Source: Desulfobacteraceae bacterium
Lineage (GTDB): Bacteria > Desulfobacterota > DSM-4660 > Desulfatiglandales > Desulfatiglandaceae
Assembly: GCA_030589225.1 (NCBI GenBank)
Contig: JAUUWD010000088.1
Span: 1-6,749, forward strand
Length of the DNA stretch: 6,749 bases
Direction: 5' to 3'
Within the stretch, counting starts at the first letter, position 1, and every line of letters begins with the position of its first letter. Made by a program: the position numbers and the translations under genes. This document shows positions 6,145 through 6,749 of this stretch, one piece after another. The notes beneath the pieces are model-generated. The model had not been told where the DNA came from and did no database searches. It saw only the letters and a list, made by a program, of their open reading frames with translations.

Positions 6145-6294
6145 CTAGGAGGCTGTCCGAGAATGGCTATTTCCCCCAATCTCTGCGTCAGGTTCAAATT
6201 ATAATCCTCGAAATACTTCAATATATTCCTGTGGTTATAATTTTCGCCTTCCTTAATCTTGGAAAAAATATCTCATTCTCAGACAGCCTCCTAG
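6145..6294. mobile_element. 150-bp MITE-like element with 21-nt terminal inverted repeats
   Basis: The left arm 6145-6165 begins CTAGGAGGCTGTCC and the right arm 6274-6294 is its reverse complement with one mismatch (20 of 21; C at 6158 against T in the other arm). CTAG sits at both outer ends and may be a 4-bp target duplication, in which case the element proper is 6149-6290. The 108-bp interior has no transposase gene. Such a structure fits a non-autonomous derivative of an insertion sequence, mobilised in trans. The right end touches the PilZ gene: its TAG stop (6291-6293, minus strand) is made from the CTAG. As RNA the arms could pair into a long hairpin between the two converging genes and act as a two-way terminator; that is inference. 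The parent element is not recognised. Confidence 0.6.
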
Positions 6295-6749
6295 TTGTTC
6301 ATTTGCTGTTTTTTCTGGAGAATCTGTCGCTGGTATTTGTATATTAATTCTGTCAGGGCTTTTTCTTCCTTTGCTTCCATGCTTATAAACTGAAGGGCAC
6401 AGCAATTTTTGTCCTTTGATGGATCTTCTACCAACCGTACCACCATTGCCTTTTCAATATGAACTCTTAAATCTTCCCCCTCTAACGGAAACACCATTTC
6501 GATATCACTTAGATATTCCCCGGCATTAAAGATCGTCTCCTCTTTGCAGCCTTCCTTTCGCCCGACAAGTACAGCAAGGGTGCCACCCAGACTGATATTG
6601 AGCACTTTCATTTCCAACAGGGTTGAATCCACCTGAATATGCAGTTTTGTATCAGAGGGGACGGCTAACCTGAAATCCTTCCTTCTTTGTTTTCGTTCAA
6701 TGAATTCAGGAAACCTTACTCCTATTTCATCGCGGTAAATCTCCCAGCC
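6291..6749 (-). CDS. PilZ-domain c-di-GMP-binding protein, C-terminal part (gene runs off the right edge)
   Basis: The frame is open from the right edge of the window to a TAG at 6291-6293, giving 152 visible residues with the N-terminus missing. Both c-di-GMP-binding motifs of PilZ domains are present: RKDFR as RxxxR (6669-6683) and NISLGG as NxSxxG (6582-6599), with normal spacing of about 23 residues. A start at the GTG at 6630-6632 would remove the RxxxR motif, so that short form is rejected. Sequence before the domain (EIGVRFPEFIERKQRR) and the tail (FISMEAKEEKALTELIYKYQ) resemble YcgR-type proteins, which carry an N-terminal split-barrel domain before PilZ and brake flagellar rotation when c-di-GMP is bound. 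The full protein would then be about 200 to 240 residues. It converges on the operon and is not part of it. The domain is secure; a flagellar role is only suggested. Confidence 0.88.
   Translation of the reverse strand, partial: GWEIYRDEIGVRFPEFIERKQRRKDFRLAVPSDTKLHIQVDSTLLEMKVLNISLGGTLAVLVGRKEGCKEETIFNAGEYLSDIEMVFPLEGEDLRVHIEKAMVVRLVEDPSKDKNCCALQFISMEAKEEKALTELIYKYQRQILQKKQQMNN

Noticed and set aside
6163..6204. 13-codon plus-strand open frame preceded by AGGAGG in the left arm of the element
   Set aside because: The ribosome-site-like sequence is part of the inverted repeat, and the peptide is too short and features nothing recognisable.
6291..6632. PilZ protein as a complete 113-residue gene starting at GTG 6630-6632
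   Set aside because: The frame continues to the window edge and contains the RxxxR motif upstream of that GTG, so the short form would lack half of the ligand site.

Overview
The window looks like chromosomal DNA of a deltaproteobacterium (Desulfobacterota, sulfate-reducer or syntroph type). This is inferred from the gene mix (divergent phosphoglycerate kinase, polytopic spermidine-synthase-like membrane protein, VanZ-like protein, PilZ protein), the moderate GC content, and intergenic spacers built of short degenerate repeats such as TTGAACC and AAGTGNCTA. No rRNA, tRNA, CRISPR array or complete transposase gene is visible.

Layout: 1-285 is a non-coding leader with a small hairpin and a fold-back repeat. 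From 286 to 5924 there is one tightly packed plus-strand operon: a divergent phosphoglycerate kinase, a PurN-like formyltransferase, an exported protein-L-isoaspartate O-methyltransferase, a large membrane protein with a spermidine-synthase/SAM-binding domain, and a VanZ-like membrane protein. Every junction overlaps by 1 to 4 bases (TAATG, ATGA, TGATG, ATGA), so the genes are probably co-transcribed and translationally coupled. 5925-6290 is a convergent intergenic region with a second repeat patch and a 150-bp element bounded by 21-nt inverted repeats. From 6291 to the right edge, on the minus strand, lies the C-terminal part of a PilZ (c-di-GMP receptor) protein whose gene continues outside the window.

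The most notable observation is that the large membrane protein gene (3124-5565) is interrupted by one in-frame TAG codon at 4576-4578. The frame is open on both sides, and the family's architecture continues directly across it. This is a fresh nonsense mutation, a sequence error, or a TAG that is read through (for example as pyrrolysine, which some deltaproteobacteria use).

The first two genes carry recognisable catalytic residues but have lost several normally invariant positions, so they may act on substrates other than those of glycolysis and purine synthesis. The next two concern the cell envelope and S-adenosylmethionine-type chemistry. What joins the five into one operon cannot be read from the sequence.
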